A stretch of DNA of 64,000 nucleotides from Gordonia westfalica (lineage in GTDB: Bacteria; Actinomycetota; Actinomycetes; Mycobacteriales; Mycobacteriaceae): contig NZ_FNLM01000034.1 of the NCBI RefSeq assembly GCF_900105725.1, forward strand, positions 1,736,001-1,800,000, written 5' to 3'. This document shows positions 15,048-25,370 of the stretch, one piece after another. The stretch's first letter is position 1. Each line of letters begins with the position of its first letter. A program made the position numbers and the translations under genes. The notes under the pieces were generated by a model, which ran no database searches, was not told the DNA's origin, and saw only the letters and a program-made list of their open reading frames with translations.

Positions 15048-15674
15048 ATGACCGAGTCCGCCGAACCGCTGATGCCGCGCAAGCGGCCCACGCAGGAACG
15101 CAGCAAGCGCAAGTTCCAGGCGATGCTCGATGCGGCGCGCGAACTGCTGATCGACGTCGGTTTCGAATCGCTGACGTGCGAGGAGATCGCGACCCGCGCC
15201 GAGGTCCCGATCGGGACGCTCTACCAGTACTTCGCGAACAAGTACGTCATCGTCTGCGAGCTCGACCGTCAGGACACCGTCGACGTGCGCGAGGAGCTGA
15301 CCGCGTTCGCCACCGAGGTGCCGTCGCTCGACTGGCCCAAACTGCTGGAGAAGTTCCTCGACCACCTCGCGGCACTGTGGCGCACCGATCCGTCGCGGCG
15401 TGCGGTGTGGCTGGCGGTCCAGTCGACGCCGGCGACGCGCGCGACGGCGTCGGAGAACGAACGGGTCCTCGCCGAGCAGGTCGCACGAATGATCGCGCCG
15501 CTCACGCCTTCTCAGCGTGAACGGCGCGAGATGATGTCGCAGGTGCTGGTGCACACGGCGTACTCGTTGCTGAGCTTCTCGGTGCAGGACGGGCACGACC
15601 ACGACGAGACCGTCGTCGAACTCAAGCGCATGCTCGCGGGCTATCTGCTGCTCGAGGAGTCGACGACGGTCTGA
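15048..15674 (+). CDS. TetR-family transcriptional regulator
   Basis: A 208-residue one-component regulator. Residues about 15-65 form the TetR DNA-binding domain: RSKRKFQAMLDAARELLIDV, then CEEIATRAEVPIGTLYQYFA, the canonical recognition helix. The C-terminal domain is helical and contains LYQYFANKYVIVCELD and a conserved WLAVQSTPATRA stretch. It sits 11 bases behind bcp and faces acpS-fas, so control of peroxide defence or of fatty acid synthesis is plausible. In mycobacteria the fas activator FasR is also TetR-type but is encoded elsewhere. The ligand cannot be read from sequence. Confidence 0.88.
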   Translation: MTESAEPLMPRKRPTQERSKRKFQAMLDAARELLIDVGFESLTCEEIATRAEVPIGTLYQYFANKYVIVCELDRQDTVDVREELTAFATEVPSLDWPKLLEKFLDHLAALWRTDPSRRAVWLAVQSTPATRATASENERVLAEQVARMIAPLTPSQRERREMMSQVLVHTAYSLLSFSVQDGHDHDETVVELKRMLAGYLLLEESTTV

Positions 15675-15693
15675 GCGCCTGGTTCCCGGGGCG

Positions 15694-16128
15694 CTAGCGG
15701 CCCTCGAGGATCGCGACCGCGGCCGCGGTGTCCCCGTCGTGGGTCAGGGACACATGGACGACGGTGTCGCGCAGGTGATTGCCGATCTCGCCGGACAGCC
15801 GGATGGCCGGCCGGCCCCAGTTGTCGGTGACCACCTCGATGTCGCTGTGCCGGATCAGCGGCAGCAGCGGGGAACGCGAGAACCGGCTCACCGACCACGC
15901 TTTCACGACCGCTTCCTTCGCCGCCCAGCGCGCGGCCAGATGCCGTGCATCGTCGCCGGTGCCGGCAGCCGAGTCCCGGCGCTCGCCGACCGTGAACCGG
16001 TCGGCGAACGTCGTACCCGGCTGCCGGAGTTGCTCGGCGAACTCCGGGATCGACACGATGTCGATACCCACTCCGAGAACGCTCATCTCTTCCGGCTTCG
16101 CCTCACTGCCCGAATCCCTTGCCGTCAC
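15694..16128 (-). CDS. acpS: Holo-[acyl-carrier-protein] synthase
   Basis: Transfers 4'-phosphopantetheine from CoA to the ACP serine, here mainly that of the adjacent FAS-I. The AcpS motifs are visible: VGIDIVSIPEF with the metal-binding aspartate, and HLAARWAAKEAVVKAWS with the catalytic glutamate and lysine, then VVHVSLTHDGDTAAAVAI. The GTG at 16128 overlaps the fas stop (GTGA), giving 144 residues. An ATG at 16086 (MSVLGVGID) gives 130 residues, the M. tuberculosis length, so the first 14 residues are uncertain. Coupling to fas matches Rv2523c-Rv2524c. Confidence 0.93.
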   Translation of the reverse strand: MTARDSGSEAKPEEMSVLGVGIDIVSIPEFAEQLRQPGTTFADRFTVGERRDSAAGTGDDARHLAARWAAKEAVVKAWSVSRFSRSPLLPLIRHSDIEVVTDNWGRPAIRLSGEIGNHLRDTVVHVSLTHDGDTAAAVAILEGR

Positions 16129-19100
16129 CGGCTTTCCGCGACCGGACCGCTGCCGTACACATCCGCGGAGTCGAGACGCACCGACGGATCGAGGAGCATA
16201 CCGGCCTCGGCGTCATGCTCGTCGACCGCCTCGTCGAAGCGACGGTTCGGCGGGCGCTGGTAGGCCGGCTCGCCACCGCAGATCGACTGCAGGAAGCGCT
16301 GGCTGCCCAGACGCGCGCGCTCGTCGGCGCGCTGACGGTAGATCTCCCGCTCCTCGGGTGCCAGTGAGGCGATGAAGGCCTCCGGATGGACGACCGCGAT
16401 GAGCCCGGACACGTGACCGAAGCCGAGGCTGGTCAGCAGACCGGCCTTGAGCGGGAACCGCTCGCCGAGCTGCAGGGTCTCACGCGGCCAGACCAGGTGC
16501 GGGTACTCCTTCATCTTCTCGTCGACGCAGTCCAGGCTGCGGTTCGGCGGGATGACGCCGTCGCGGAGCATCTGGCACAGACCGATCAGCTGGAAGGCGG
16601 CGGCACCGCCCTTGGCATGGCCGGTGAGCGACTTCTGCGACACCACGAACAACGGAGCACCCGTGCCGCGTCCGATCGCCGACGCGAGCCGCTCGTGCAG
16701 CTCGGACTCGTTGGGATCGTTGGCGTTCGTCGACGTGTCGTGCTTGGAGACCAGCGCGACGTCGTCGGCGGTGACCCCGAGCGCGTTCAGTGCGTTGGCC
16801 AGCGGCGAGGACAGCGCCCCGCGAGCTGCGCCCAGTGCACCGAGGCCCGGCGCCGGGATCGAGGTGTGAACGCCGTCGCCGAAGCTCTGCGCCCAGGCCA
16901 CCACACCGAGGACGGGCAGACCCATCTGCGCCGCGACATCGCCGCGGGCGAGCAGGATCGTGCCGCCGCCGGCCGACTCGACGAACCCGCCGCGTCGGCG
17001 GTCGTTGGCCCGCGAGAACCGGCGGTCGTCGATGCCGCGAGCGGTCATCTTCGCCGAATCGGCGGTCGCCGACATCGCACCGAAGCCGACGATGCCCTCG
17101 ATGCCGAGGTCGTCGAAGCCGCCGGCCACCGCGAAGAGCGCCTTGCCGAGGCGGATCTTGTCGACGCCCTCCTCGACCGACACCGCCGCCGTGGCGCAGG
17201 CCGCGACCGGGTGGATCATCGCGCCGTAGCTGCCCACGTACGACTGGACGACGTGTGCGGCAACGATGTTCGGCAGCGCCTCCTGCAGGATGTCGTTGGC
17301 GTTCGCCTCACCGAGCAGCGTGTTGACGTACAGGTCTCGCATCGAGGCCATGCCGCCCATGCCGGTGCCCTGGGTGTTGGCCACGAGGCCGGGGTGCACC
17401 CACCGCATCAGCTCGCTCGGCGTGAAGCCGGACGAGAGGAATGCGTCGACCGTGGCGACCAGGTTCCACAGCGCGACCCGGTCGATCGACTCGACCATGT
17501 CCGGGCTGACGCCCCAGCGGGTCGGGTCGAATCCGGTCGGGATCTGACCGCCGACCGTGCGGGTCAGCGCGAACCTGCGCGGCACCCGGATCTCCGTGCC
17601 GGCCAGTCGGGTGACCTGCCAGTCGCCGTCGGGGTTCTGCGTGACGCGCGTCTTGTCGGGGTTGGCACTCGCGAACGCGCGGGCCTCGGCCTCGGAGTTG
17701 ACCGTGAAGGTCAGGTCCTCGTCGATGAACACCGAGGTCAGCAGCGGCGAGGTGTTGTCGACCATCGCGCCGTCGTCGGCGTAGCGGCGGATACCGCACC
17801 GCGACACGACCTCGTCGTGGTAGCGCTCGGCGATCTCGCTCTCCGGCACCGGATCACCGGACTCGGTGTCGTACCAGCCCGGCTTGGGAGCCGAATCCCA
17901 GTGGATCAGACCGGTGTTCCACGCGAGCTCGAGAACGCCTGCCGCCGAGAGCTTCTCGTCGACCTCCATCTCGAAACGGGTGCGCGCCGAACCGTACGGG
18001 CCGAGCTCGCCGGCACCCACGATGACAACCAGGTCCTCGGGACGCGCGTCGATCGACGGCCACTCCGGACGCATGCTGCGCGGTGCGCGGGCGGGTGCCG
18101 GGAGTGCTGCGACGGTGGTCTTGGCCGGTGCCGAGTCGGCATCCTCGTCGGCCTCGGCAGCCGCTGCGGCGGTGGCCGCGAGCGCCTTGAGGTCGGTCGA
18201 GGCGTCGAGCCCGCCGGTGAAGTCGGCCAGGACCGGCGCGGTCACCGCGGACGCACGCTGTTCGGGCGTGCACAGCGTCAGCAGGTTGGCGGCCATCTCG
18301 TCGGTGCTCCAGGTGCGCACTCCGGCGGCCTCGACCGCGTCGACCATGCCGTCGTTGTGGCCCATCAGACCGGTGCCCCGCACCCAGCCGATGAGGGCGT
18401 GCGCCAGGGTGGTCTTCGATCCCCACGACTCCTCCGCCGACCAGCGGGTGACGAGCGCGTCGAGGGCGGCCTTGCTCTCGCCGTAGGCGCCGTCGCCACC
18501 GAACATGCCGCGGTTCGGGGAACCCGGCAGGACGACGTGGAGGCGGGCCGCGATGTCGTGGTCGGAGTGGACCTCCGCCAGACCGGCGATGAGCCGCTCG
18601 ACCGACCAGAGCAGGACCTTCATCTCGAGTTCGGCGCGAGCGCCGGCGTCGGTGAGATCACCGGCCACCCGCGGGGCGGCGAACGGGAACAGCATCGTCG
18701 GCTTCATGGCCGGCTTCACCACGGCGGTCGTGCCGCCGAGATTCTCGGTCTGTTCCGCGGCGACCCACTCGACCAGGTCGTCGACGTCGTTGTACGAGGC
18801 CATGTTCGCCGGGGCGATCCACAGCGCCGCGCCGGCGCGGGCGTTCTCGCGGTAGAGCTTCTTGTAGAAGGCGAGGCGATCGGAGTTCAGTCGCGACGTC
18901 GTCGCGATGACGGTCGCGCCACCCGCGAGCAGACCGGCCACCACGCCTGCGGCGATCGATCCCTTGCTGGCGCCGGTGACGACGGCGATCTCGCGGCTGT
19001 GGATCCCCTTCTCGGGGTTCTCGGCGGCGTGTGCGATCGCACCGAAGACGCGGGCGTGCACGGCGTTTCCGTTCGCCAGGGCCTTGCCCTGCCACCAGGT

Positions 19101-22100
19101 CGCGTGCTCGGCGACGGTGTCACCGGCTCCCGCGAACCCGCCGACGACCTCCTCGAAGTCGGCGTCGAGGTCGTGCTCGTCGGTGAGCCAGAGACGGACG
19201 AGATCCTCACGGGCGGTCGCCCACCGATCGTCGATCAGGACGACCTTCGCGGCGTCGAACGCCGGTGCGACGGTACGCGCCCAGTCCGATCCGAGTTCGG
19301 CGCTGACGAGCTCGGCGAGCTCGGCGTTGGGGTCGGCCGCGGCCTCGGCGAGGTCGGCGACCTCGGCGAGTCCCAGCTTCTCCAGCACCGTGTACGCCGC
19401 CGAGGCGAGCGCACCCGAACGACCGGTGATCTGCTCGGTGAACTCACCGAGAGCCGCCGCGTCGACCGTTGCGCCACCTGCGGATTCGCCGGCGGGCTTG
19501 CTCACCGCGATGCCCTTCTCGGCACCCACGGCGGCGACGGCCTTGTCGATCAGCGCGTCGAGGGCATCGGCGTTGGCCACCGGGCCGTCGAGCAGGTTGC
19601 CCAGCGCCTCACCGCGGACCGAGGCACCGTCCCGGGTGCCCAGGGCGAGTGCGACGGTCGTGTGCAGGCCCCAGCCCGGTCCGAGCTGCCACACGTTGGC
19701 GACCCGGTCGGTGATGTAGTTCTGGCGCTTGCCCACCGGGCCGAGGACCTTGCGGATCTGGTCGCTGACGGCGTCGGTCAGGACCGCACCCAGCGGCCGG
19801 TAGCCGCGGGCGAGCGTCTCGACGGTCGACGCCAGCGCCACCATGTCCGCCTCGGCCGCACCGTCGATCGCGCCGAGCCCGAGCTCGCCGCCGATGTCGA
19901 GCAGCAGCTGGTTGCGACGTGAGGACACACCGTCGCACAGCGCCTCGATGGTGTCGGCCGCACCGATCTGGTCGACGCGCATCTTGGTCCACAGCGCGAT
20001 CACGGACTTCACCGCATCAGACGGGGTGAACGCGATGTCGTCGGGACGCGGGCCGCCGGCGGGGGCTGCCGGAGCCGCGGGAGCGGCCGGTGCCGGTGCC
20101 GCAGCGGTCTCGGCGGCGGGAGCCGCTGCCGGAGCCTCGATCTCGTCGTCGTCGGGCTCGTGACCGGCGTCCTTGGCCAGGATCACGTCGGAGTCCCGTT
20201 CGACGTTGACGACCTCGGTGGTGGCCGCGGCGTAGTCGTCGAGCTTGAGGGTGTTGTTCGCCAGACCGGTCAGGGTCGGAGCACCCTTCAGGCCGATCTC
20301 GACGAAGCGCTGCACACCGAGACCGTTGCGCTCCGGACCGCTGAACAGCAGGTCCTGGGTTTCGATCCAGCGCACCGGGCTCGCGAACTGCCATGCGAGC
20401 AGCTCGATCAGGATGACGCGGGCCAGCTCGGTGGGCTTGGCGGACCAGGTGTCCCAGTCGGCCAGGACCTCGTTCAGCGGATCGGACGGCACGAGGGCCG
20501 CGATCTCCTCGACGAAGTCGCGTCCGAGGTTGAACAGGCGCGGCACCAGGTTCGGGATGTAGCGACCGATCAGGATGTCGATGTCGATGTCCTGCGGGAG
20601 CAGCTCGGCGAGCTTGCCGCGGAACTCCGGCACACCGGCCCGCAGGACGGTCGAGTGGAACGGGACGTCGATACCCGGGATCAGGATGAAGGCGCGCTTG
20701 CCACCGAATTCGGCACGGCGACGGTCGATCTCGGCTTCTAGGTGCTCCAGGCCGCGGACCGTGCCGGCGATCGCGTACTGCGAGCCGAGCAGGTTGAGAT
20801 TGACGACCTCGAGGAACTCCCCGACCTGTTCACCGAGCCCGGAGACGAAGCCGGTCACATCGGCGTCGGCCAGCCCGAACTGGCTCGGACGGATCGCGGC
20901 CATGCGGTAATCGCTGCGGCCCTGCTCATCTCGCGGGACGAGGTGGTGCATGGCCTCGCCGCGCTGGAACACGACCTCGAGGACGGCCTCGAGCGGCAGG
21001 ACGCCGGCGCAGGCCGCGAGGGCGTTGTACTCGCCGACCGAATGGCCGCAGGTGATGGCACCCTCGACGAAGCCGCCGGCCTCCTTGAGTTCGGCGATCT
21101 GCGCGACACCGAGGGTCGCCATGGCGACCTGGGTGAACTGCGTCAGGTACAGCACGCCGTCGGGGTGGTTGTAGGTGGTGCCGTTGGCGACGAGGGTCGT
21201 CGGGTTGTCCCGCACGACGGCCAGGATCGAGAACCCGAGTGCCTTGCGGGTGTGCTTGTCGGCGCGGTCCCAGATCTTGCGCGCGGCCTTCGATCGCGAG
21301 CGCGCGTCGAGGCCCATGCCCTTGCTCTGGATGCCCTGGCCCGGGAACGCGTAGACGGTGCGCGGCGCGGCCAGCAGACCGGTGGCGCTCATGACGAGGT
21401 TGTCACCGACCTTCGCGCTGACCTCCACGACCTCGCGGCCGTTGTCGAGGCCGACGCGGTCGACGCGCACGGTGATGGTGTCGCCGAGGCGGACCATGCC
21501 GAGATAGCGTGCCGTCCAGCCGATCAGCGGACGGGCCGACGGGGTCGGATTCTTGGAGTCGGTCGCGGTGACGACCTGCTGCGCGGCGGCCGACAGCCAC
21601 ATGCCGTGCACGATCGGGTCACCGAGTCCGGCCAGCTTGGCGGCCGAGGCGTCGGTGTGGATCGGGTTGCGGTCACCGGAGACGACGGCGAAGCCGTGCA
21701 TGCGGTTCGGCGCGGTGATGGTGGCCGAGCGGAGCAGCTTGCGGGTGGCCGACTGTTCGGTCCGCGCGGCACCACCGGCCCGCAGCGGGTCGGTGAGCTC
21801 GGCGGCGCCGAGGCGACCGCGGATCGCGAATCGCTCCTCGAGCGTGGCGATCGGTCCGGCGGGTCCCGAGATCTCGACCGAGACCTCGACGACGCGTCCG
21901 ACGTCGGAGTCGCGGACGGCTCCGGTGCGTGCGATCACCGTCAGTTCGGCGGTCTCCGTGGGGATCTGGCCGGTCAGTTCGATCGCATGGTCGAGGTGGA
22001 CCAGGTCGAGCAGACCTTCGACGACCGGCGCACCGGTCTCGGTACGGGCGGCACCGATGACGCTGAACACGCTGGGCCAGCAGGCGCCGACCAGGGTGTC

Positions 22101-25100
22101 GGGGACGGCGAAGCCGAAGGGTTCGGTCGGGGTGGTCGGGCGCAGGTGCGCGGGCAGGGAGAAGCCGGTCACCGACGCGTGGTCGGCCACCGAGTCCGGC
22201 TGCCAGGTGATGGTCGTGGATGCGGTCCCGTCGGTCACCTCGGCGAGGTCGCCGCCCGCGGCGACCGTGAGGATCTCCGTCATCGCACCGGCCGCCTCGT
22301 CGAGTCCGACGACCGGCGCTCCGCCGTCCCGCAGGCCGTGACCGGCGAGCAACGGGATACGCACGGCGGCACCGGAGATCGGGACGACGAGATCGAAACG
22401 GACGACGCCGTTCACCGAATCGGCCTGCTCGATCACGGCACCCGTGGGCTCGTGCTCGGCGCGCTCGGGAGCGACGACCGACCAGGCTTCGCGCTCACCG
22501 AGAAGTGCGACCGGGTTCGGGACGATCCGCCCCGCCCAGCTCACGTCGTCGGATTCGAGGACGGCGGTCAGGACACCGGCGTCGGGGACCAGTCCCGCGT
22601 GGTGACGCGAGGCGACCTGCGCCGAACGCACACCGGCGGTCAGCAGATCGGTGACGACCTGCGCCTCGAAGCGGTCCAGCAGCTCGCCGACCGGCTCGTC
22701 GACGCGCGTGATGCCGGCGACGGCCACCGGGCCCGGGATGACGCACACGGCGTCGGCGCCGTAGCGGGCGTCGTGTGCCTGCCACAGGGAGTCACTGCGC
22801 CACCAGCGGCGCACGTCCTTGTCGATGACCGGCACGAAGTTGACCGGCTTGCCCGGGGTGCGGCAGAGCTCGAGGAAGAACGCGACATCCGCGGGATGCA
22901 GGATGTCGGTGTCGATCTCGCGGTAGACGCTGCCCAGCGCGTCGATCGCGGCATGCGGATCGTCGGTGGCGGACAGCTCGGCGAACATGGTCGGGATGGG
23001 TCCCGAGTCCTGCGGGTGCATGCGGGCCTCGGTGCGCTGCAGCATCTCGACGAAGCGCTGCTGCCAGGTGATGTCGGCCCACGGGTGCTGATCGCCGTTG
23101 GCGTCGCCGACCGCGAGGGTGGCGTAACGGTCGAGCCATTCGCGGTAGGTCATCGTGGCGACGTCGCCGAAGTACGGCTTGGCGGTGTTCGCCATCGCCG
23201 CGATGATCTCGTCGCGGCGGGCGGCGACGGCGTCGGCGTCACCGGCGACCTCGTCGAGCAGACGGCCGCAACGGGACGCGGTGTTGTCGACCTCGTGGAT
23301 GTCGGCGCCGAGCTGCGAACGGCCGGAGGCCATTCCGGCGGTCGCGTGGCCTGCCCCGATCCACTCATCGATTCCGGCGGTGTCGACGAGGAGCTGCTTG
23401 ACCTCGGGCGTCGTGGTGGCCTCCTTGGTGGCCATCGCCGCGGTGCCGATGAGGATGCCGTCGAGCGGCATCTGCGGGTAGCCGTACGCGGTCGACCAGA
23501 CACCGGTCAGGTATTCGCTCGCCCGCTCCGGGGTGCCGACGCCACCGCCGACGCAGATGACGACGTTGGGGCGGGCACGGAGCTCGCCGTAGGTGGCCAG
23601 CAGCAGGTCGTCGAGGTCCTCCCACGAGTGGTGGCCGCCGGCGCGGCCGCCCTCGATCTGCACGATGATCGGGTGCTGCGGAACCTCGTTGGCGATCCGC
23701 ACGACCGAGCGGATCTGCTCGACGGTGCCCGGCTTGAAGGCGACGAAACGGAGTCCAGCCTCGACGAACTCGTCGACCAGTGCGACCGCGTCCTCGAGTT
23801 CCGGGATGCCTGCCGAGACGATCACGCCGTCGAGCGGCGCACCCTGGGCGCGGGCCTTCTGCACGATGCGCTTGCCGCCCAGCTGCAGCTTCCACAGGTA
23901 GGGGTCGAGGAACAGCGCGTTGAACTGCGCCTCACGGCCCGGCTCGAGCAGGTCGGTGAGGGTGGCGATGTTGCGGGCGAAGATCTCCTCGGTGACCTGA
24001 CCACCGCCGGCGAGCTCGGCCCAGTGGCCGGCGTTGGCGGCGGCGGCGACGATCGCCGGGTCGACGGTGGTCGGGGTCATGCCCGCGAGCAGCATCGGCG
24101 ACCGGCCGGTGAGGCGGGTGAACGCGGTCTCGACGACGGTCCGGCCGTCGGGCAGCTCGGCGAGGGTCGGGGCGAACTGCGACCACGGTGCGGCGACCTC
24201 GGGGACGCCGCCCGGGCTGAAGAGGTTGCGCTGGCCGACGCGCAGGGCCGCGGGGACGAGTCCGACGCCCTGGCCGCGGACGAGCGAGGCGGTGAGACGG
24301 GTCGCGATGTCGCCGGGACCGAAGTCGAGGATCCACTTGGCGCCGCCCGCGACGACCTCGTCGACCGAGGAGACCCAGTCGACGTGCGCGACGAGGATGT
24401 CGTGGGCGTGACGGGTGGCGAGCTCGCGGTCGATGCCGCAGCGGTCGGCCCACTCACCGACGAGTTCGACGGCCTCGGCCATGTTCGGGTGATGGAAGGC
24501 GACCGACACCTGCAGCTGGTCGAACTTCGGGGCGAACGGAGCGCCGCCGGTCAGCTTGCGCTTGCGCTCGTCGGCCTCTTCGGCGGCGATGCGCTCGCAG
24601 AGGGCGACGAAGCCGGCGAGGTGGCGCGGTGCGCCGGAGAGCACGAGGGCGTTGCGGCTGTTCTTGATCGACACCACGGGCGCGGTGGCCAGGTCGCTCT
24701 CGGGCAGGCCGGCGCGGTACCGGGCCAGGATCTCGTCGACGCGCGCCGGGGTGACGTTGTTGACCGCGAGCATGGGGGTGCCGTCGGTGGTGACACCGAG
24801 TCCGCGACGGCGTGCGATCAGCGAGCCGGCGGCACCGATGAGATGGGCGACGGCGAGCAGCAGGCCCTGCCCGGCCTCCGCGGCGCTCCCGTCGGCTCCG
24901 ACGGCGTCGGTGGCCAGCGAGCCCTGTGAGTGTCCGATGACGGCGTTGGGCGCAAGAGCGGCGGTGTCGAGTCCCTGCTTGCGGAGCGCCTCGACGGCGG
25001 CCAGCTGGGTCAGCAGCACACCGGGACCCGAGAGGGTGAAGTCGGCGAGCGCGGCCTCGGACGGCACCTCTTCACCGGCGTCGTGCGCATGGACCCATGC

Positions 25101-25370
25101 GAGCGGGTGGAAGCCGTCGGCGCGCGCGACGACGAGGTCGTCGGCGACGGGCCCGACGAGCCGCTCGGCGGCCTCCACGATGTCGGCGATCCGGTGTTCG
25201 AGATCGGCGTCGACGACCAGTTCGGCCAGCGTCGGCAACCACGCACCGCCCTGACCGCCGAAACTGATCGCGTAGGGCTCCCCGTGGGCCAGCCGGTCGA
25301 TGAGCGTGGTGGTGGGGCGGTCGGCGTTGGCGGCGCCCTGCGAGCCGGTGCGGAACTGGTCGACGGTCAC
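16125..25370 (-). CDS. fas: Type I fatty acid synthase
   Basis: A 3,081-residue multifunctional enzyme making C16-C26 acyl-CoAs that feed membrane lipids and mycolic acid synthesis. Domains in order, with approximate residues: acetyltransferase (GHSQG, Ser148), enoyl reductase (GGGVGTPERASEYL near 610), dehydratase (GDRNPIHTD near 1235), malonyl/palmitoyl transferase (GHSVGEYNAL near 1440), ACP (GVSSRRNQLL, pantetheine serine near 1817), ketoreductase (VTGASKGSIAAGVV near 2133), ketosynthase (CATAAVSVEEG near 2727, then SKHDTSTNAND and LTGHAKGGA). A linker of Ala/Pro/Glu repeats precedes the ACP. The start is GTG with AGGAG five bases upstream. The M. tuberculosis protein is 3,069 residues. 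Confidence 0.97.
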   Translation of the reverse strand: MTVDQFRTGSQGAANADRPTTTLIDRLAHGEPYAISFGGQGGAWLPTLAELVVDADLEHRIADIVEAAERLVGPVADDLVVARADGFHPLAWVHAHDAGEEVPSEAALADFTLSGPGVLLTQLAAVEALRKQGLDTAALAPNAVIGHSQGSLATDAVGADGSAAEAGQGLLLAVAHLIGAAGSLIARRRGLGVTTDGTPMLAVNNVTPARVDEILARYRAGLPESDLATAPVVSIKNSRNALVLSGAPRHLAGFVALCERIAAEEADERKRKLTGGAPFAPKFDQLQVSVAFHHPNMAEAVELVGEWADRCGIDRELATRHAHDILVAHVDWVSSVDEVVAGGAKWILDFGPGDIATRLTASLVRGQGVGLVPAALRVGQRNLFSPGGVPEVAAPWSQFAPTLAELPDGRTVVETAFTRLTGRSPMLLAGMTPTTVDPAIVAAAANAGHWAELAGGGQVTEEIFARNIATLTDLLEPGREAQFNALFLDPYLWKLQLGGKRIVQKARAQGAPLDGVIVSAGIPELEDAVALVDEFVEAGLRFVAFKPGTVEQIRSVVRIANEVPQHPIIVQIEGGRAGGHHSWEDLDDLLLATYGELRARPNVVICVGGGVGTPERASEYLTGVWSTAYGYPQMPLDGILIGTAAMATKEATTTPEVKQLLVDTAGIDEWIGAGHATAGMASGRSQLGADIHEVDNTASRCGRLLDEVAGDADAVAARRDEIIAAMANTAKPYFGDVATMTYREWLDRYATLAVGDANGDQHPWADITWQQRFVEMLQRTEARMHPQDSGPIPTMFAELSATDDPHAAIDALGSVYREIDTDILHPADVAFFLELCRTPGKPVNFVPVIDKDVRRWWRSDSLWQAHDARYGADAVCVIPGPVAVAGITRVDEPVGELLDRFEAQVVTDLLTAGVRSAQVASRHHAGLVPDAGVLTAVLESDDVSWAGRIVPNPVALLGEREAWSVVAPERAEHEPTGAVIEQADSVNGVVRFDLVVPISGAAVRIPLLAGHGLRDGGAPVVGLDEAAGAMTEILTVAAGGDLAEVTDGTASTTITWQPDSVADHASVTGFSLPAHLRPTTPTEPFGFAVPDTLVGACWPSVFSVIGAARTETGAPVVEGLLDLVHLDHAIELTGQIPTETAELTVIARTGAVRDSDVGRVVEVSVEISGPAGPIATLEERFAIRGRLGAAELTDPLRAGGAARTEQSATRKLLRSATITAPNRMHGFAVVSGDRNPIHTDASAAKLAGLGDPIVHGMWLSAAAQQVVTATDSKNPTPSARPLIGWTARYLGMVRLGDTITVRVDRVGLDNGREVVEVSAKVGDNLVMSATGLLAAPRTVYAFPGQGIQSKGMGLDARSRSKAARKIWDRADKHTRKALGFSILAVVRDNPTTLVANGTTYNHPDGVLYLTQFTQVAMATLGVAQIAELKEAGGFVEGAITCGHSVGEYNALAACAGVLPLEAVLEVVFQRGEAMHHLVPRDEQGRSDYRMAAIRPSQFGLADADVTGFVSGLGEQVGEFLEVVNLNLLGSQYAIAGTVRGLEHLEAEIDRRRAEFGGKRAFILIPGIDVPFHSTVLRAGVPEFRGKLAELLPQDIDIDILIGRYIPNLVPRLFNLGRDFVEEIAALVPSDPLNEVLADWDTWSAKPTELARVILIELLAWQFASPVRWIETQDLLFSGPERNGLGVQRFVEIGLKGAPTLTGLANNTLKLDDYAAATTEVVNVERDSDVILAKDAGHEPDDDEIEAPAAAPAAETAAAPAPAAPAAPAAPAGGPRPDDIAFTPSDAVKSVIALWTKMRVDQIGAADTIEALCDGVSSRRNQLLLDIGGELGLGAIDGAAEADMVALASTVETLARGYRPLGAVLTDAVSDQIRKVLGPVGKRQNYITDRVANVWQLGPGWGLHTTVALALGTRDGASVRGEALGNLLDGPVANADALDALIDKAVAAVGAEKGIAVSKPAGESAGGATVDAAALGEFTEQITGRSGALASAAYTVLEKLGLAEVADLAEAAADPNAELAELVSAELGSDWARTVAPAFDAAKVVLIDDRWATAREDLVRLWLTDEHDLDADFEEVVGGFAGAGDTVAEHATWWQGKALANGNAVHARVFGAIAHAAENPEKGIHSREIAVVTGASKGSIAAGVVAGLLAGGATVIATTSRLNSDRLAFYKKLYRENARAGAALWIAPANMASYNDVDDLVEWVAAEQTENLGGTTAVVKPAMKPTMLFPFAAPRVAGDLTDAGARAELEMKVLLWSVERLIAGLAEVHSDHDIAARLHVVLPGSPNRGMFGGDGAYGESKAALDALVTRWSAEESWGSKTTLAHALIGWVRGTGLMGHNDGMVDAVEAAGVRTWSTDEMAANLLTLCTPEQRASAVTAPVLADFTGGLDASTDLKALAATAAAAAEADEDADSAPAKTTVAALPAPARAPRSMRPEWPSIDARPEDLVVIVGAGELGPYGSARTRFEMEVDEKLSAAGVLELAWNTGLIHWDSAPKPGWYDTESGDPVPESEIAERYHDEVVSRCGIRRYADDGAMVDNTSPLLTSVFIDEDLTFTVNSEAEARAFASANPDKTRVTQNPDGDWQVTRLAGTEIRVPRRFALTRTVGGQIPTGFDPTRWGVSPDMVESIDRVALWNLVATVDAFLSSGFTPSELMRWVHPGLVANTQGTGMGGMASMRDLYVNTLLGEANANDILQEALPNIVAAHVVQSYVGSYGAMIHPVAACATAAVSVEEGVDKIRLGKALFAVAGGFDDLGIEGIVGFGAMSATADSAKMTARGIDDRRFSRANDRRRGGFVESAGGGTILLARGDVAAQMGLPVLGVVAWAQSFGDGVHTSIPAPGLGALGAARGALSSPLANALNALGVTADDVALVSKHDTSTNANDPNESELHERLASAIGRGTGAPLFVVSQKSLTGHAKGGAAAFQLIGLCQMLRDGVIPPNRSLDCVDEKMKEYPHLVWPRETLQLGERFPLKAGLLTSLGFGHVSGLIAVVHPEAFIASLAPEEREIYRQRADERARLGSQRFLQSICGGEPAYQRPPNRRFDEAVDEHDAEAGMLLDPSVRLDSADVYGSGPVAESR

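Noticed and set aside
16386..24929. Two very long plus-strand open frames (16386-19922 and 20742-24929) opposite fas
   Set aside because: They are rich in Arg, Gly, Val, Asp and His without domains, mirror the fas codon pattern, and have no ribosome site. High G+C leaves the antisense frame open.
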